Source: Clavibacter sp. B3I6
GTDB lineage: Bacteria > Actinomycetota > Actinomycetes > Actinomycetales > Microbacteriaceae
Length of the DNA stretch: 64,000 nucleotides
Direction: 5' to 3'
Assembly: GCF_030816895.1 (NCBI RefSeq)
Contig: NZ_JAUSYL010000001.1
Coordinates: 1,488,001 to 1,552,000, forward strand
The notes under the pieces were generated by a model, which saw only the letters and a list, made by a program, of their open reading frames with translations, was not told the DNA's origin and did no database searches. The position numbers were made by a program, and so were the translations under genes. Within the stretch, counting starts at the first letter, position 1, and every line of letters begins with the position of its first letter. Positions 8,021 to 15,834 of the stretch are shown here, in pieces.

Positions 8021-10708
8021 ATGACCTCCGGCATCCCGTTCTCCTCCCCTCTCGATCCGGCCTCCCCGGCGCGCGTGCGTTCGGCGTCGACCGCGGTGCC
8101 GCTCGCGGAGGATCCGCCCGGGCCGGCGACCGCGCGCGTGCTCACCGCGCTCGCCGCACCGGAGGCCGCGCTCGGCTGGTCGACGCAGCATGCGCTGGCG
8201 CTCGGCGTCGCGCTGGGGGACGCCGGGGCCCGACCCGGCGGCGGCCGCACGGCCGACCTCTGGGAGGCGCTGGCGACGCTCGCCGCGGCCGACCTGGGGC
8301 TCGCCCGCACGGTCGAGCCGCACCTCGACGCGCTCGCCATCCTCGCGCAGGAGGGGGCGGCCGGCGGCACGGACGCCGACGGCATGGCCGCCGGCGGCAC
8401 CCCCGACGCAGTCGCCCGGACCTGGGGCGTGTTCGCCGCGGAGGGCGGCGGGGATCCGCTGACGGCCGTCCCCGATCCCGCGTCGGCCGACGGCGTGCGG
8501 CTCTCCGGCACGAAGCCGTGGTGCTCGCTCGGCGGGTCGCTCACGCACGCGCTCATCACGGCAGCCGGACCGCTCGGCACGCGCGGCCTGTTCGCCGTGG
8601 ATCTGCGCCACCCCGGCATCGAGGTCGTGCCGGGCGCATGGGTCGCGCGCGGGCTCGCCGAGGTGCCGAGCGGTCCGCTGCGTCTCCGGGACGTGCCGGC
8701 GCGGCGCGTGGGGGCGCCCGGCTGGTACCTCGAGCGGCCCGGCTTCCACTGGGGCGGGATCGGCGTCGCGGCCTGCTGGTACGGCGGCGCCGTGGGACTC
8801 GCGCGCACGCTGCTCGCCGCGGCGTCCCGCGCGGGGGCCGACCGCCTCCTCCTGATGCACCTCGGCGCCGTGGACGCGGCGCTCGACGGCGCCCGCGCCT
8901 CGCTCGCCGAGGCGGCCGACCTCGTCGACCGCGGCCGCGCCGAGGGCGAGGAGGGGCGCCTGCTCGCGAAGCGCGTGCGCGCCGTCGTCGCGCGGGCGGT
9001 CGAGGAGACGCTGACGCACGTCGCCCACGCGCTCGGGCCGGCCCCGCTCGCGCAGGACGCGGATCACGCCAAGCGCGTCGCGGATCTGGAGCTGTACGTG
9101 CGGCAGCACCACGCCGAGCGCGACGACGCGTCGCTCGGCGGGGTGCTCGCGGAGGCCGGGCGGCGGGCGGCGGAGGCGGCGAGCCCGGTGTCGGCGGTCG
9201 CGCCGGAAGCCGCAGCGGCAGCGGCACCCGCAGCGGCGCCGGCGGCCGTCGCCGCTCCGGCCGCGTCCCCCGTGCGCACGGTCGCCTTCGACGCGCGCGA
9301 GCCCGGCGTCGACGCGGACGCCTGGCCCGCGGATCCGCGCTGGGACGCGCTCCCCGCCCCCGACCTGGCCGGGATGACCGCCCTCCTCGTGATCTCCGCG
9401 CACGCCGACGACGAGTCCATCGGGGCCGCCGGCCTCATGGCGACGGCGGCCGCGCTCGGGGTCCCGGTGACCCTCGCGATCGTCACGGACGGCGGCGCCT
9501 CGCACCCCGGATCCCCCACGCGCACGCCCGCCGAGCTCGTCGCGCTCCGCCGGGACGAGGCCCGCGCGGCGCTCGACGCCGTCGCCCCCGACGCCGGGCT
9601 CGTGCTCCTCGCCCACCCCGACGGCGGGATCCGAGAGCGGCGCGACGCCGTGCGGGACGACCTGGCCGCGCTCCTTTCCGACGCCGTGCCCGGCACGTGG
9701 GTCGCGGCCCCCTGGCGCGGCGACGGGCACCGGGACCACCGCGTCACGGGCGAGGTCGTCGCCGAGCTGGTGCTCGCGCTGCCCGCCGAGCGCGGGATCC
9801 AGCTGGTCGAGTACCCCGTGTGGATGTGGCACTGGGCCGCGCCCGGCGACCCCCGCGTGCCGTGGGCCGGGATGCGCGCCCTGCCGCTGGATCCGGGGAT
9901 GCGCGCCGCCAAGTCCTCCGCCGTGCGGGCCCACGCCAGCCAGGTGGTCGCGCTGTCGGACGCGCCCGAGGACCGGGCCGTGCTCCAGCCTGGCTTCCTG
10001 CGGCACGCCGACCGCGACCGGGAGGTCGTGATCCTGGCGGACGCCGCCGCGGTCCGGACCGCGGCCGCCGCCCCTGCGGCCGCCGCGACCTCGGCGCTCG
10101 CCGCCACGGCACCCACTGCCGCCGAGCGCTTCGACGCGGCGTACGCGCGCGCTGAGGACCCCTGGCGCGTCACGACCCGGTGGTACGAGCGCCGCAAGCG
10201 CCTCGCGACCCTCGCCGCCCTGCCCGACGAGCGCTACGGCCGCGCCCTCGAGATCGGCTGCTCCATCGGCGTGACGACCGCGGGCCTCGCCGAGCGCGTC
10301 GACGCGCTGCTCGCGGTCGACGTCGCGCCCACCGCGGTCGAGCGGGCGCGCGCCCGGCTCGCCGACGTGCCGCACGTGCGCGTCGAGGTCCGCGACGTCG
10401 GCGACGACTGGCCGGACGGGTCCTTCGACCTCGTCGTGATGAGCGAGGTCGGCTACTACCTCGACGACGCCGCCTTCGACCGGGTCCTCGCCGCCCTGCC
10501 CGGTGCCCTCGGCGCCGCCGGCACGCTCGTCGCCTGCCATTGGCGGCACCCCGAGGGCGACTTCCGCCGGACGGGCGACGAGGTGCACGCGCGCCTCGCC
10601 GCCGTCCCCGGGCTGCACCGCCTCATGCGGCACGAGGAGGACGACTTCGTGCTCGAGGTGCTGTCCGCGGATCCGCGCTCGGTCGCCGTGCGCACGGGGC
10701 TCCGATGA
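8021..10708 (+). CDS. Three-domain fusion: acyl-CoA dehydrogenase-like / PIG-L deacetylase / NodS-like methyltransferase
   Basis: A protein of about 895 residues. Residues 1-390 resemble acyl-CoA dehydrogenases (the GTKPWCSLGG region and a helical C-terminal half). Then comes an Ala/Pro-rich linker (about 390-430). A PIG-L (LmbE-type) deacetylase follows with the metal motif AHADDES at residue 461 and a downstream DGHRDH. A second Ala-rich linker leads to a class I SAM methyltransferase with LEIGCSIGVTTAGLAE at about 744. The opening DPWRVTTRWYERRK and SEVGYYLDD make the methyltransferase NodS-like. PIG-L enzymes remove acetyl groups from N-acetylglucosamine units, and NodS methylates such amines. 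The start is uncertain: ATG 8021 or GTG 8006, neither with a good ribosome site. The stop overlaps the following glycosyltransferase (ATGA). Confidence 0.8.
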   Translation: MTSGIPFSSPLDPASPARVRSASTAVPLAEDPPGPATARVLTALAAPEAALGWSTQHALALGVALGDAGARPGGGRTADLWEALATLAAADLGLARTVEPHLDALAILAQEGAAGGTDADGMAAGGTPDAVARTWGVFAAEGGGDPLTAVPDPASADGVRLSGTKPWCSLGGSLTHALITAAGPLGTRGLFAVDLRHPGIEVVPGAWVARGLAEVPSGPLRLRDVPARRVGAPGWYLERPGFHWGGIGVAACWYGGAVGLARTLLAAASRAGADRLLLMHLGAVDAALDGARASLAEAADLVDRGRAEGEEGRLLAKRVRAVVARAVEETLTHVAHALGPAPLAQDADHAKRVADLELYVRQHHAERDDASLGGVLAEAGRRAAEAASPVSAVAPEAAAAAAPAAAPAAVAAPAASPVRTVAFDAREPGVDADAWPADPRWDALPAPDLAGMTALLVISAHADDESIGAAGLMATAAALGVPVTLAIVTDGGASHPGSPTRTPAELVALRRDEARAALDAVAPDAGLVLLAHPDGGIRERRDAVRDDLAALLSDAVPGTWVAAPWRGDGHRDHRVTGEVVAELVLALPAERGIQLVEYPVWMWHWAAPGDPRVPWAGMRALPLDPGMRAAKSSAVRAHASQVVALSDAPEDRAVLQPGFLRHADRDREVVILADAAAVRTAAAAPAAAATSALAATAPTAAERFDAAYARAEDPWRVTTRWYERRKRLATLAALPDERYGRALEIGCSIGVTTAGLAERVDALLAVDVAPTAVERARARLADVPHVRVEVRDVGDDWPDGSFDLVVMSEVGYYLDDAAFDRVLAALPGALGAAGTLVACHWRHPEGDFRRTGDEVHARLAAVPGLHRLMRHEEDDFVLEVLSADPRSVAVRTGLR

Positions 10709-11538
10709 CGGTCGGCCGGGGAGCGGCCTCCGCCCTGCCCCTCGAGGAGGCGGGGGCGCGGATCCGCGCGGTCGCCGTCGTGATCCCCGCGCGCGACGAG
10801 GAGGCCCTGGTCGGCCGGTGCCTGGCCTCCGTCGAGGCGGCGGCGGTGCGCGCCCGGGCAGCGGGGATCCGCGTGCACGTGGTGCTCGTCGCCGACGACT
10901 GCCGCGACCGGACGGCCGAGGTCGCGCGCGCGGCGGGCGTCGAGGTGATCGAGAGCTCCGCGGGCCGGGTCGGCGCGGCCCGCGCGCGCGGCGTCGCGGC
11001 GGCGCTCGCGGCGTGGGACGGCCCGGACGACGAGCTGTGGATCGCGTGCACCGACGCGGACTCCGTGGTGCCCGCCGCGTGGATCACCAGCCAGCTGGAG
11101 CTCGCCGACGGGGGCGCGGACGTGGTCGTCGGCACCGTGCGCCCCGAGCTCGACGCGCTGAGCCCGGCGCAGATATCGGCGTGGCGGGCGACCCGCGTCC
11201 CCGGCGAGGCCAACGGCCACGTGCACGGCGCGAACCTGGGCGTGCGCGCCGACGCCTACCTCCGCGCGGGCGGCTTCCCCGAGGTGGCCGAGCACGAGGA
11301 CGTGGACCTGGTGGCGCGTCTGCGTCGGACCGGCGTCGCGATCACGGCGTCGGCCGCGGGCGAGGTGCTCACCTCGGGTCGCCGCGACGGCCGGACGCCC
11401 GGCGGCTACGCGGGGTACCTGCACGTGTCGCTGCTCGCGCGGGCGGCGGAGCGGGAGGCGGCGCGGGAGACGGCGCGGGCGGAGGCGGCGAGCGCCGGCG
11501 ACGTCGACTGCGACCGGCCCTGCGTCGCCGTGGGCTGA
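10705..11538 (+). CDS. Family 2 glycosyltransferase
   Basis: A 277-residue GT-A fold enzyme with AVVIPARDEEALVGRCL at the N-terminus, the metal-binding TDADS near residue 117, the acceptor-region motif VHGANLGVRADAYL, and EHEDVDL with the probable catalytic acid. It has no transmembrane segments, so it probably acts at the cytoplasmic face with a nucleotide sugar. The ATG overlaps the stop of the preceding fusion gene, so all four activities come from one message. The last 30 residues are Ala/Glu-rich with two cysteines at the end, which is odd for the family. Donor and acceptor are unknown. Confidence 0.85.
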   Translation: MTVGRGAASALPLEEAGARIRAVAVVIPARDEEALVGRCLASVEAAAVRARAAGIRVHVVLVADDCRDRTAEVARAAGVEVIESSAGRVGAARARGVAAALAAWDGPDDELWIACTDADSVVPAAWITSQLELADGGADVVVGTVRPELDALSPAQISAWRATRVPGEANGHVHGANLGVRADAYLRAGGFPEVAEHEDVDLVARLRRTGVAITASAAGEVLTSGRRDGRTPGGYAGYLHVSLLARAAEREAARETARAEAASAGDVDCDRPCVAVG

Positions 11539-11586
11539 CCGGCGACGCGAGAGACCGGGACCGGCTCCCGGAATGGAGCCCCGGGA

Positions 11587-12024
11587 TCAGCGCGGGTCGT
11601 CGACCGCGGTCGCGCGCGTCCCCGCCGCCCGCTGCATCGCGTCCCAGCGCCGGTGCGCCAGGACGTGCAGCACGAGCGCCACGACGGCCGCGGCGGCGAG
11701 CCCGCCCGCGAGGATCCCGAAGCCCGTGTCGTCGCCGACCAGCCCGACGACCCCGCTCGCGACGGCCAGCCCGAGGAGCCCGAGGCCGACCGCGAGGAGC
11801 CCGCGCGTCGGGGCGGCGAGGGGCCGCGGCGCGGTGCCCGGGGCCGGCACGCGCTCCCACGTCACGATGAGGAACGTCGCGATGGGACCCAGGGGGAGGG
11901 ACACGACGAACCAGGTCCACCGGGATCGCCCCTTCTGCTCCGCGAGCCCCGCGTTCACGAGGGCGAGCGTGACCCACCCGTAGCTGCCGATCCATCTGTC
12001 GTCCACGCCCCGACCATAGGGCAC
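11587..12024 (-). CDS. Three-helix membrane protein
   Basis: A protein of up to 145 residues with three transmembrane segments: WTWFVVSLPLGPIATFLIV, a second beginning LLAVGLGLLGLAVASG, and a third beginning GILAGGLAAAAVVALV. The first 40 residues contain GWVTLALVNAGLAEQKGRS. GTG codons at 12024 and 12006 are both possible starts, and the second gives VDDRWIGSYGW. It is convergent with the glycosyltransferase gene and divergent from the CNNM gene. It resembles small uncharacterised actinobacterial membrane proteins. No function can be proposed. Confidence 0.6.
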   Translation of the reverse strand: MPYGRGVDDRWIGSYGWVTLALVNAGLAEQKGRSRWTWFVVSLPLGPIATFLIVTWERVPAPGTAPRPLAAPTRGLLAVGLGLLGLAVASGVVGLVGDDTGFGILAGGLAAAAVVALVLHVLAHRRWDAMQRAAGTRATAVDDPR

Positions 12025-12072
12025 GGCCGCCGCGGCGGGTGGGGCACTGAGCTATTTCCCCACCTGCTCCGC

Positions 12073-12078
12073 TACCCT
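12073..12078 (+). promoter_or_regulatory. -10 box of a leaderless transcript
   Basis: TACCCT ends six bases before the ATG at 12085, the classical leaderless spacing. It would start a message that first encodes the 46-residue leader ORF and then the CNNM protein. Confidence 0.5.
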
Positions 12079-12084
12079 CGGCCC

Positions 12085-12225
12085 ATGCACAGAACCGCGC
12101 GGGAGCCCGCTCCCGACAGCCACAGTCCCGGCGCCCGGACGACCCCGGGCACGCCCCGCACCCTCCGCGCCACCGCTCCCCTCCTCGGGATCCGCCCCGC
12201 CGGCCCGACCGGCACCCGCTCGTGA
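12085..12225 (+). CDS. Proline-rich leader ORF of 46 codons upstream of the CNNM gene
   Basis: An ATG placed exactly six bases after a TACCCT box opens a 46-codon frame with eight prolines and many Arg, Thr and Gly residues (it starts MHRTAREPAPDSHSPG). 42 of 46 codons end in G or C, as in real genes here. Its stop overlaps the GTG start of the downstream membrane protein (GTGA). A short, proline-rich, translated leader coupled to a magnesium/cobalt-efflux-type gene recalls the enterobacterial mgtL and similar leaders, in which ribosome progress over proline codons reports Mg2+. It could also be a chance frame in a 5' leader. No protein family is recognised. Confidence 0.45.
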   Translation: MHRTAREPAPDSHSPGARTTPGTPRTLRATAPLLGIRPAGPTGTRS

Positions 12226-13538
12226 ACGGCGACCTCCTCCTCAACATCGTCCTGGTCGTCGTCTTCGTCCTCGTCGGCGGCGTGTTCGCCGCCACGGAGA
12301 TGGCCCTCGTCACGCTCCGCGAAGGCCAGCTGAACGCCCTCGCCGCACGCGGCCGCCGCGGCGAGAAGGTCGCCGCCCTCGCCCGCAACCCCAACACCTT
12401 CCTCGCGGCGGTGCAGATCGGCGTGACCGTCGCCGGCTTCGCGTCGGCCGCGTACGGCGCCTCGTCGATCGCGCCGTCCGTCGTGCCGCTGCTGGTGTCG
12501 TGGGGCCTCGAGACGGGCGTCGCGTCCACGGTCGCGACGCTCCTGCTCACGCTCGTGATCGCCTACCTCTCGCTCGTGCTCGGCGAGCTCGCGCCCAAGC
12601 GCCTCGCCATCCAGCGCAACGCGGGCTTCGCGTACGGCGTCGCGCCCGTGCTCAACGGCTTCGCGATCCTCATGCGGCCCGTGATCTGGTTGCTCTCCGT
12701 CTCGACGAACGTGGTCGTCCGCCTCCTCGGCGGCGACCCGCACAAGACGGGCGAGGAGATGACGGAGGAGGAGCTCCGCGACATCGTCTCCAGCCACGAG
12801 GGGCTCCCGGACGACGAGCGCCGGATCCTCGACGACGTGCTGTCCCTCCGCCACCGCCAGCTCAGTGAGGTCATGAAGCCGCGGCCGGAGATCGCCGCGC
12901 TCGACGGCACCGGCACGGTCCGCGAGGCGGGCATCGACGTGCAGGACCGCCCGTACTCGCGCTACCCGGTGGTCGACAAGACCATCGACGACGTCATCGG
13001 CTTCGTCCACGTGCGCGACCTGTACCAGGCGATCGCGGCGGATCCGGAGCGGCCCGTGTCCGAGATCCTCCGCCCGATCCCGTACCTCCCGGCGACCGCG
13101 CGCGTGCTGCCGACGCTCACGATGATGCGGGCCGAGGGCCACCAGATCGCCGTGATCGTGGACGAGTACGGCGGCACGGACGGCATCGTCACCCTCGAGG
13201 ACCTCGTGGAGGAGGTCGTCGGCGAGATCTTCGACGAGTACGACACCGACTCCGCCGCGCGCGACCTCGCGGAGGACGGCGGCACGATCGACGGCCGCCT
13301 CAACTTCCAGGACTTCGAGGAGGCGACGGGCGTCAAGCTCCCCGACTCCGCGTCGGACACGGTCGCGGGCTTCGTCATCGAGAACCTCGGCCGGCTCGCG
13401 CAGGTGGGCGACACGGTCGAGGTCGACGGCGTGACGCTCCAGGTGACCGCCCTCGACCGGCGCCGGATCTCCGAGATCCTCGTGATCCCGCGGGAGGAGC
13501 CGGTGGGCGAGGACGCGGCGGACGCCGGTGCCGCCTAG
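12222..13538 (+). CDS. CNNM/CBS/CorC_HlyC-domain membrane protein (hemolysin family)
   Basis: The 438-residue protein has an N-terminal CNNM (DUF21) domain of about 190 residues with four hydrophobic stretches and the motif SLVLGELAPKRLAIQRN. Two CBS repeats follow (about 205-330, including DRPYSRYPVVD and DEYGGTDGIVTLEDLVEEVVGEI), then a C-terminal CorC_HlyC domain. Family members act in Mg2+/Co2+ export or resistance, and the hemolysin name is historical. The GTG start at 12222 overlaps the stop of the proline-rich leader ORF. A perfect 14-bp hairpin terminator follows immediately. Confidence 0.92.
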   Translation: MNGDLLLNIVLVVVFVLVGGVFAATEMALVTLREGQLNALAARGRRGEKVAALARNPNTFLAAVQIGVTVAGFASAAYGASSIAPSVVPLLVSWGLETGVASTVATLLLTLVIAYLSLVLGELAPKRLAIQRNAGFAYGVAPVLNGFAILMRPVIWLLSVSTNVVVRLLGGDPHKTGEEMTEEELRDIVSSHEGLPDDERRILDDVLSLRHRQLSEVMKPRPEIAALDGTGTVREAGIDVQDRPYSRYPVVDKTIDDVIGFVHVRDLYQAIAADPERPVSEILRPIPYLPATARVLPTLTMMRAEGHQIAVIVDEYGGTDGIVTLEDLVEEVVGEIFDEYDTDSAARDLAEDGGTIDGRLNFQDFEEATGVKLPDSASDTVAGFVIENLGRLAQVGDTVEVDGVTLQVTALDRRRISEILVIPREEPVGEDAADAGAA

Positions 13539-13578
13539 CCGCGTGGGAGCGGGCGCACGTGCGACCGCTCCCACGCGG
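13539..13578. terminator. Bidirectional terminator, 14-bp perfect stem
   Basis: CCGCGTGGGAGCGG (13539-13552) is perfectly inverted at 13565-13578 and followed by TT. The 12-base loop itself contains the palindrome GCACGTGC. It lies between convergent genes, directly after the CNNM stop codon, and should end transcription from both sides. Confidence 0.85.
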
Positions 13579-13589
13579 TTCGACGGGCG

Positions 13590-14051
13590 TCACCCGCCCT
13601 CGGGTGACGGTGCAGCGTCGCCCATCGCGTGGAGGAGGTAGGACGCTCGAACAGCGAGCGCGTACCTGGTCTCCATCGCGACCTCCCGAGGATCGTGGAG
13701 GGCGGCGTCCACGGCGGCGACGTCGATCCCCGTGAGGGCGGCGATGTTCGTCGGGGTCAGCTTCAGCGTGCACGTCAGCGTCTCGAGGATCGATCGCAAT
13801 CGGATGTCGTCGTCGATACCCGAGCCCGCGGTCAGGCGTGCGACGAATCCACTCACACGGACCGTCTCCTCGGACGTGAGGAGCCTCGCGTGGGCGGTGA
13901 TGCCCGATCCGTCTTCGACCGACTCGCTCGTGAGTCGCAGGAGCAGCGCGCTCGGGACGCCGGTGGCCGCGGACAACGAGTCGATCGAGATCCGACCCTC
14001 TGCGATGACGCGACGCAGCTCCCTCATCGTGTCCAGCGAATCAGTGCTCAC
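13590..14051 (-). CDS. Putative DNA-binding protein with two helix-turn-helix-like segments
   Basis: The GTG at 14051 is preceded by AAGGAGATCAC, one of the best ribosome sites in the window, and gives a 153-residue protein. Residues about 14-36 (RRVIAEGRISIDSLSAATGV and on) look like a helix-turn-helix. A second one follows near residues 98-118 (LKLTPTNIAALTGIDVAAVD). The C-terminus is a short helical tail. Codon use is somewhat less GC-rich than in neighbouring genes, which could mean more recent arrival. Two 14-bp direct repeats lie just upstream of the ribosome site and may be its own operator. No named family is assigned. Confidence 0.65.
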   Translation of the reverse strand: MSTDSLDTMRELRRVIAEGRISIDSLSAATGVPSALLLRLTSESVEDGSGITAHARLLTSEETVRVSGFVARLTAGSGIDDDIRLRSILETLTCTLKLTPTNIAALTGIDVAAVDAALHDPREVAMETRYALAVRASYLLHAMGDAAPSPEGG

Positions 14052-14070
14052 GTGATCTCCTTCCGAACCG

Positions 14071-14103
14071 GGCCCGGCGTCGACTCCGCGGCCCGGCGTC
14101 GAC
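14071..14103. repeat. Two 14-bp perfect direct repeats
   Basis: GGCCCGGCGTCGAC occurs at 14071-14084 and again at 14090-14103, with a 19-base period. Both lie in the untranslated region of the leftward HTH gene. Direct repeats of about two helical turns next to a DNA-binding gene suggest an autoregulatory site. Confidence 0.6.
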
Positions 14104-14104
14104 G

Positions 14105-14203
14105 CTACGGCCCCGCGCAGGATCGCTCGCCGTTCATGCACATGACGACGAGGTCGACGCTGTGCGGGTCGTCACACCCCTCGACGATCCGTGGCCGTGG
14201 CAC
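14105..14203 (-). CDS. Possible 32-residue cysteine-containing peptide
   Basis: A GTG at 14203 opens a short frame ending at a TAG at 14105. It contains VEGCDDPHSVDLVVMCMNGE and ends ERSCAGP, with three cysteines. 28 of 32 codons end in G or C. There is no convincing ribosome site or -10 box, and the segment lies where the promoter of the HTH gene should be. It could be a small protein, a leader peptide, or the remnant of a longer gene. Nothing in it matches a family I recognise. Confidence 0.25.
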   Translation of the reverse strand: MPRPRIVEGCDDPHSVDLVVMCMNGERSCAGP

Positions 14204-14263
14204 GGCACGGGAGGCCCTGGTCTGACGGCACCAGACCTCCGACGCCCACCGGTGGTGGGGATC

Positions 14264-14280
14264 AGGCCCCCTGCGGGCCT
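14264..14280 (-). terminator. Hairpin terminator after phzF-like gene
   Basis: AGGCCC (14264-14269) and GGGCCT (14275-14280) form a compact stem with a five-base loop, 17 bases downstream of the PhzF stop in the leftward direction. A second weaker stem (GGTCTG / CAGACC) lies a little further on. Confidence 0.55.
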
Positions 14281-14296
14281 CCAGCAGGCGCGACAG

Positions 14297-15037
14297 TCAG
14301 GGCAGCGGGATCACCCGGTCCGCGACGGTCCGCCCGCCGACCTCGGCGCGGCCGTCGTCGAGCAGCCGCGTGACCAGCTCGCTGCCGCGGCCCTGCGTGA
14401 TCCGCAGGTCACGGCCGAGGTGCGCGGTGACGCGGAGGGCGGCGGATCCCGTCGCCTCGTCCTCGGGTATCCCGAGCGCGGGAGCCGACATGCGGGCGCG
14501 GATCCGCCCCGCGGCCTCGTCGATCCACGCCCACGCGTACAGGTGCTCGACACCGGCGGCCTCCGCGGGCGCCGGCAGGTCGAGGGCGAGCAGCTCGGCG
14601 ACGGAGCCCACGGGGTGCCAGGCGAACTCCGGGCCCCACGCCGGATCCGCCGTGACGCGCACGACATCGGCCGCGTGCGTCACCGCGACGACGCCCGCCG
14701 GCACGCGCAGGTGGTCGACCGGCGCCCCGCGCGACGCCAGCCACCAGGCCGTGCCGACCGTGGGGTGCCCGGCGAAGGGCAGCTCGCGCGCGGGGGTGAG
14801 GATGCGCATCGCGGCGCCCCGTGGATCCGTGCCGGGCGCGTCCACCGCGTCGACGAACACCGTCTCGCTGAACCCGAGCGCCTGCGCGACCGCGAGCTCC
14901 CGGCCGTCGGTGCGCGGCGAGGCGAGCACGATCCCGAGCTCGTTGCCGTGATGCCCGTCCGCGTCCGTGAACACGCGGACGACGTGGACCTCGTCCGGCC
15001 GCACGCCGTCGAGGCCCGCGACCGGACGCGCCGTCAC
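14297..15037 (-). CDS. PhzF-family isomerase-like protein
   Basis: A 246-residue protein of the PhzF/diaminopimelate-epimerase-like fold, with HHGNELGIVL near residue 30, LGFSETVFV, LPFAGHPTVGTAWWL, and DEATGSAALRVTAHL in the second lobe. PhzF itself isomerises an intermediate of phenazine synthesis, but no other phenazine gene is present, and most relatives have unknown substrates. It is about 30-40 residues shorter than usual. The GTG start overlaps the stop of the DUF1206 gene, so it is the last gene of a three-gene leftward operon and ends at a hairpin. Confidence 0.82.
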   Translation of the reverse strand: MTARPVAGLDGVRPDEVHVVRVFTDADGHHGNELGIVLASPRTDGRELAVAQALGFSETVFVDAVDAPGTDPRGAAMRILTPARELPFAGHPTVGTAWWLASRGAPVDHLRVPAGVVAVTHAADVVRVTADPAWGPEFAWHPVGSVAELLALDLPAPAEAAGVEHLYAWAWIDEAAGRIRARMSAPALGIPEDEATGSAALRVTAHLGRDLRITQGRGSELVTRLLDDGRAEVGGRTVADRVIPLP

Positions 15038-15834
15038 AGCCTCGCGTAGCGCGCGCGGGCGCCGCAGTACAGGCCGTACGCGATCAGGCCGAGCCCGGTG
15101 ATCGCGAGCACGGCGACGCCCGCGGGCAGCCCGGCGAGCGCCTGCAGCGCGCCGTCGAGGCCCGTGGCGCGGCTCGGGTCGGCCGTCACGGCGCCGACGA
15201 CGAACAGCACGCCGACCGCGACGAGCGCGACGCCCTTGGCGATGTACCCGGCGACGCCCAGCGCGGTGATCCCGCGGCCGAGCGATCCCGGCGGCACGGA
15301 GATGTCCTCCTGGAAGCGCTTCGTCGCGCCCTTGAATCCGAAGTACGCGCCGACCGCGATCACGGCGAGGCCGAGCACCACGAGGAGCGCGACGCCGCCG
15401 GGCGCCGCGAGGATCCGCGCGCTGAGCGACTGCGTCTGCTCCGAGGAGTCGCTGGATCCGCCCGTCGCGAAGCGCAGCGCCGTGGCCGCGATGGCGAGGT
15501 AGGCGACCGCCTTGCCGAGCTCCTTGGCGCGGGCGGCCCAGGTGCGCTTCGCGTCCTCGCCGCGCGCGAGCACGGTCTCGACGAGCTGCCAGAGGCCGAG
15601 CCCGAGGAGCCCGACCACGATGACCCAGAGGAGCACGCGGCCGCCGGGCGTGCCCGCGAGGGAGCCGAGGGCACCGGACTGGTCGGCCTCGCCGCCCCCG
15701 CCGCCCGTCGCCAGGCGGAACGCGATGACGCCGATGAGGAGGTGCAGCAGGCCGTTGACCGCGTGGCCGAGGCGCGCGGCGACCGCGAAGCCGGGCTTCT
15801 GCTGGAGGCTCGACGCGGCGCCGGTGGCGCTCAT
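15034..15834 (-). CDS. DUF1206 membrane protein
   Basis: A 266-residue protein made of three repeated units, each with two transmembrane helices: ARLGHAVNGLLHLLIGVIAF, then ELGKAVAYLAIAATALRFA, then GVAGYIAKGVALVAVGVLFV. This threefold pattern is the signature of DUF1206, a family common in actinobacteria and of unknown role. The ATG at 15834 overlaps the stop of the AI-2E-family gene (ATGA), and its own stop overlaps the PhzF start. Glycine- and serine-rich loops separate the helices of each unit. Confidence 0.85.
   Translation of the reverse strand: MSATGAASSLQQKPGFAVAARLGHAVNGLLHLLIGVIAFRLATGGGGGEADQSGALGSLAGTPGGRVLLWVIVVGLLGLGLWQLVETVLARGEDAKRTWAARAKELGKAVAYLAIAATALRFATGGSSDSSEQTQSLSARILAAPGGVALLVVLGLAVIAVGAYFGFKGATKRFQEDISVPPGSLGRGITALGVAGYIAKGVALVAVGVLFVVGAVTADPSRATGLDGALQALAGLPAGVAVLAITGLGLIAYGLYCGARARYARL

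Noticed and set aside
8021..8036. A frameshift or misassembly creating the triple fusion
   Set aside because: Codon bias is continuous through both linkers, and the linkers are Ala/Pro-rich as expected of natural domain linkers; no second start with a ribosome site is visible between domains.
12222..13538. A hemolysin toxin
   Set aside because: CNNM/CBS/CorC proteins carry the hemolysin name for historical reasons and are ion-homeostasis membrane proteins.
14297..15037. Phenazine biosynthesis
   Set aside because: Only a PhzF-family protein is present; none of the other phz genes are in the window.
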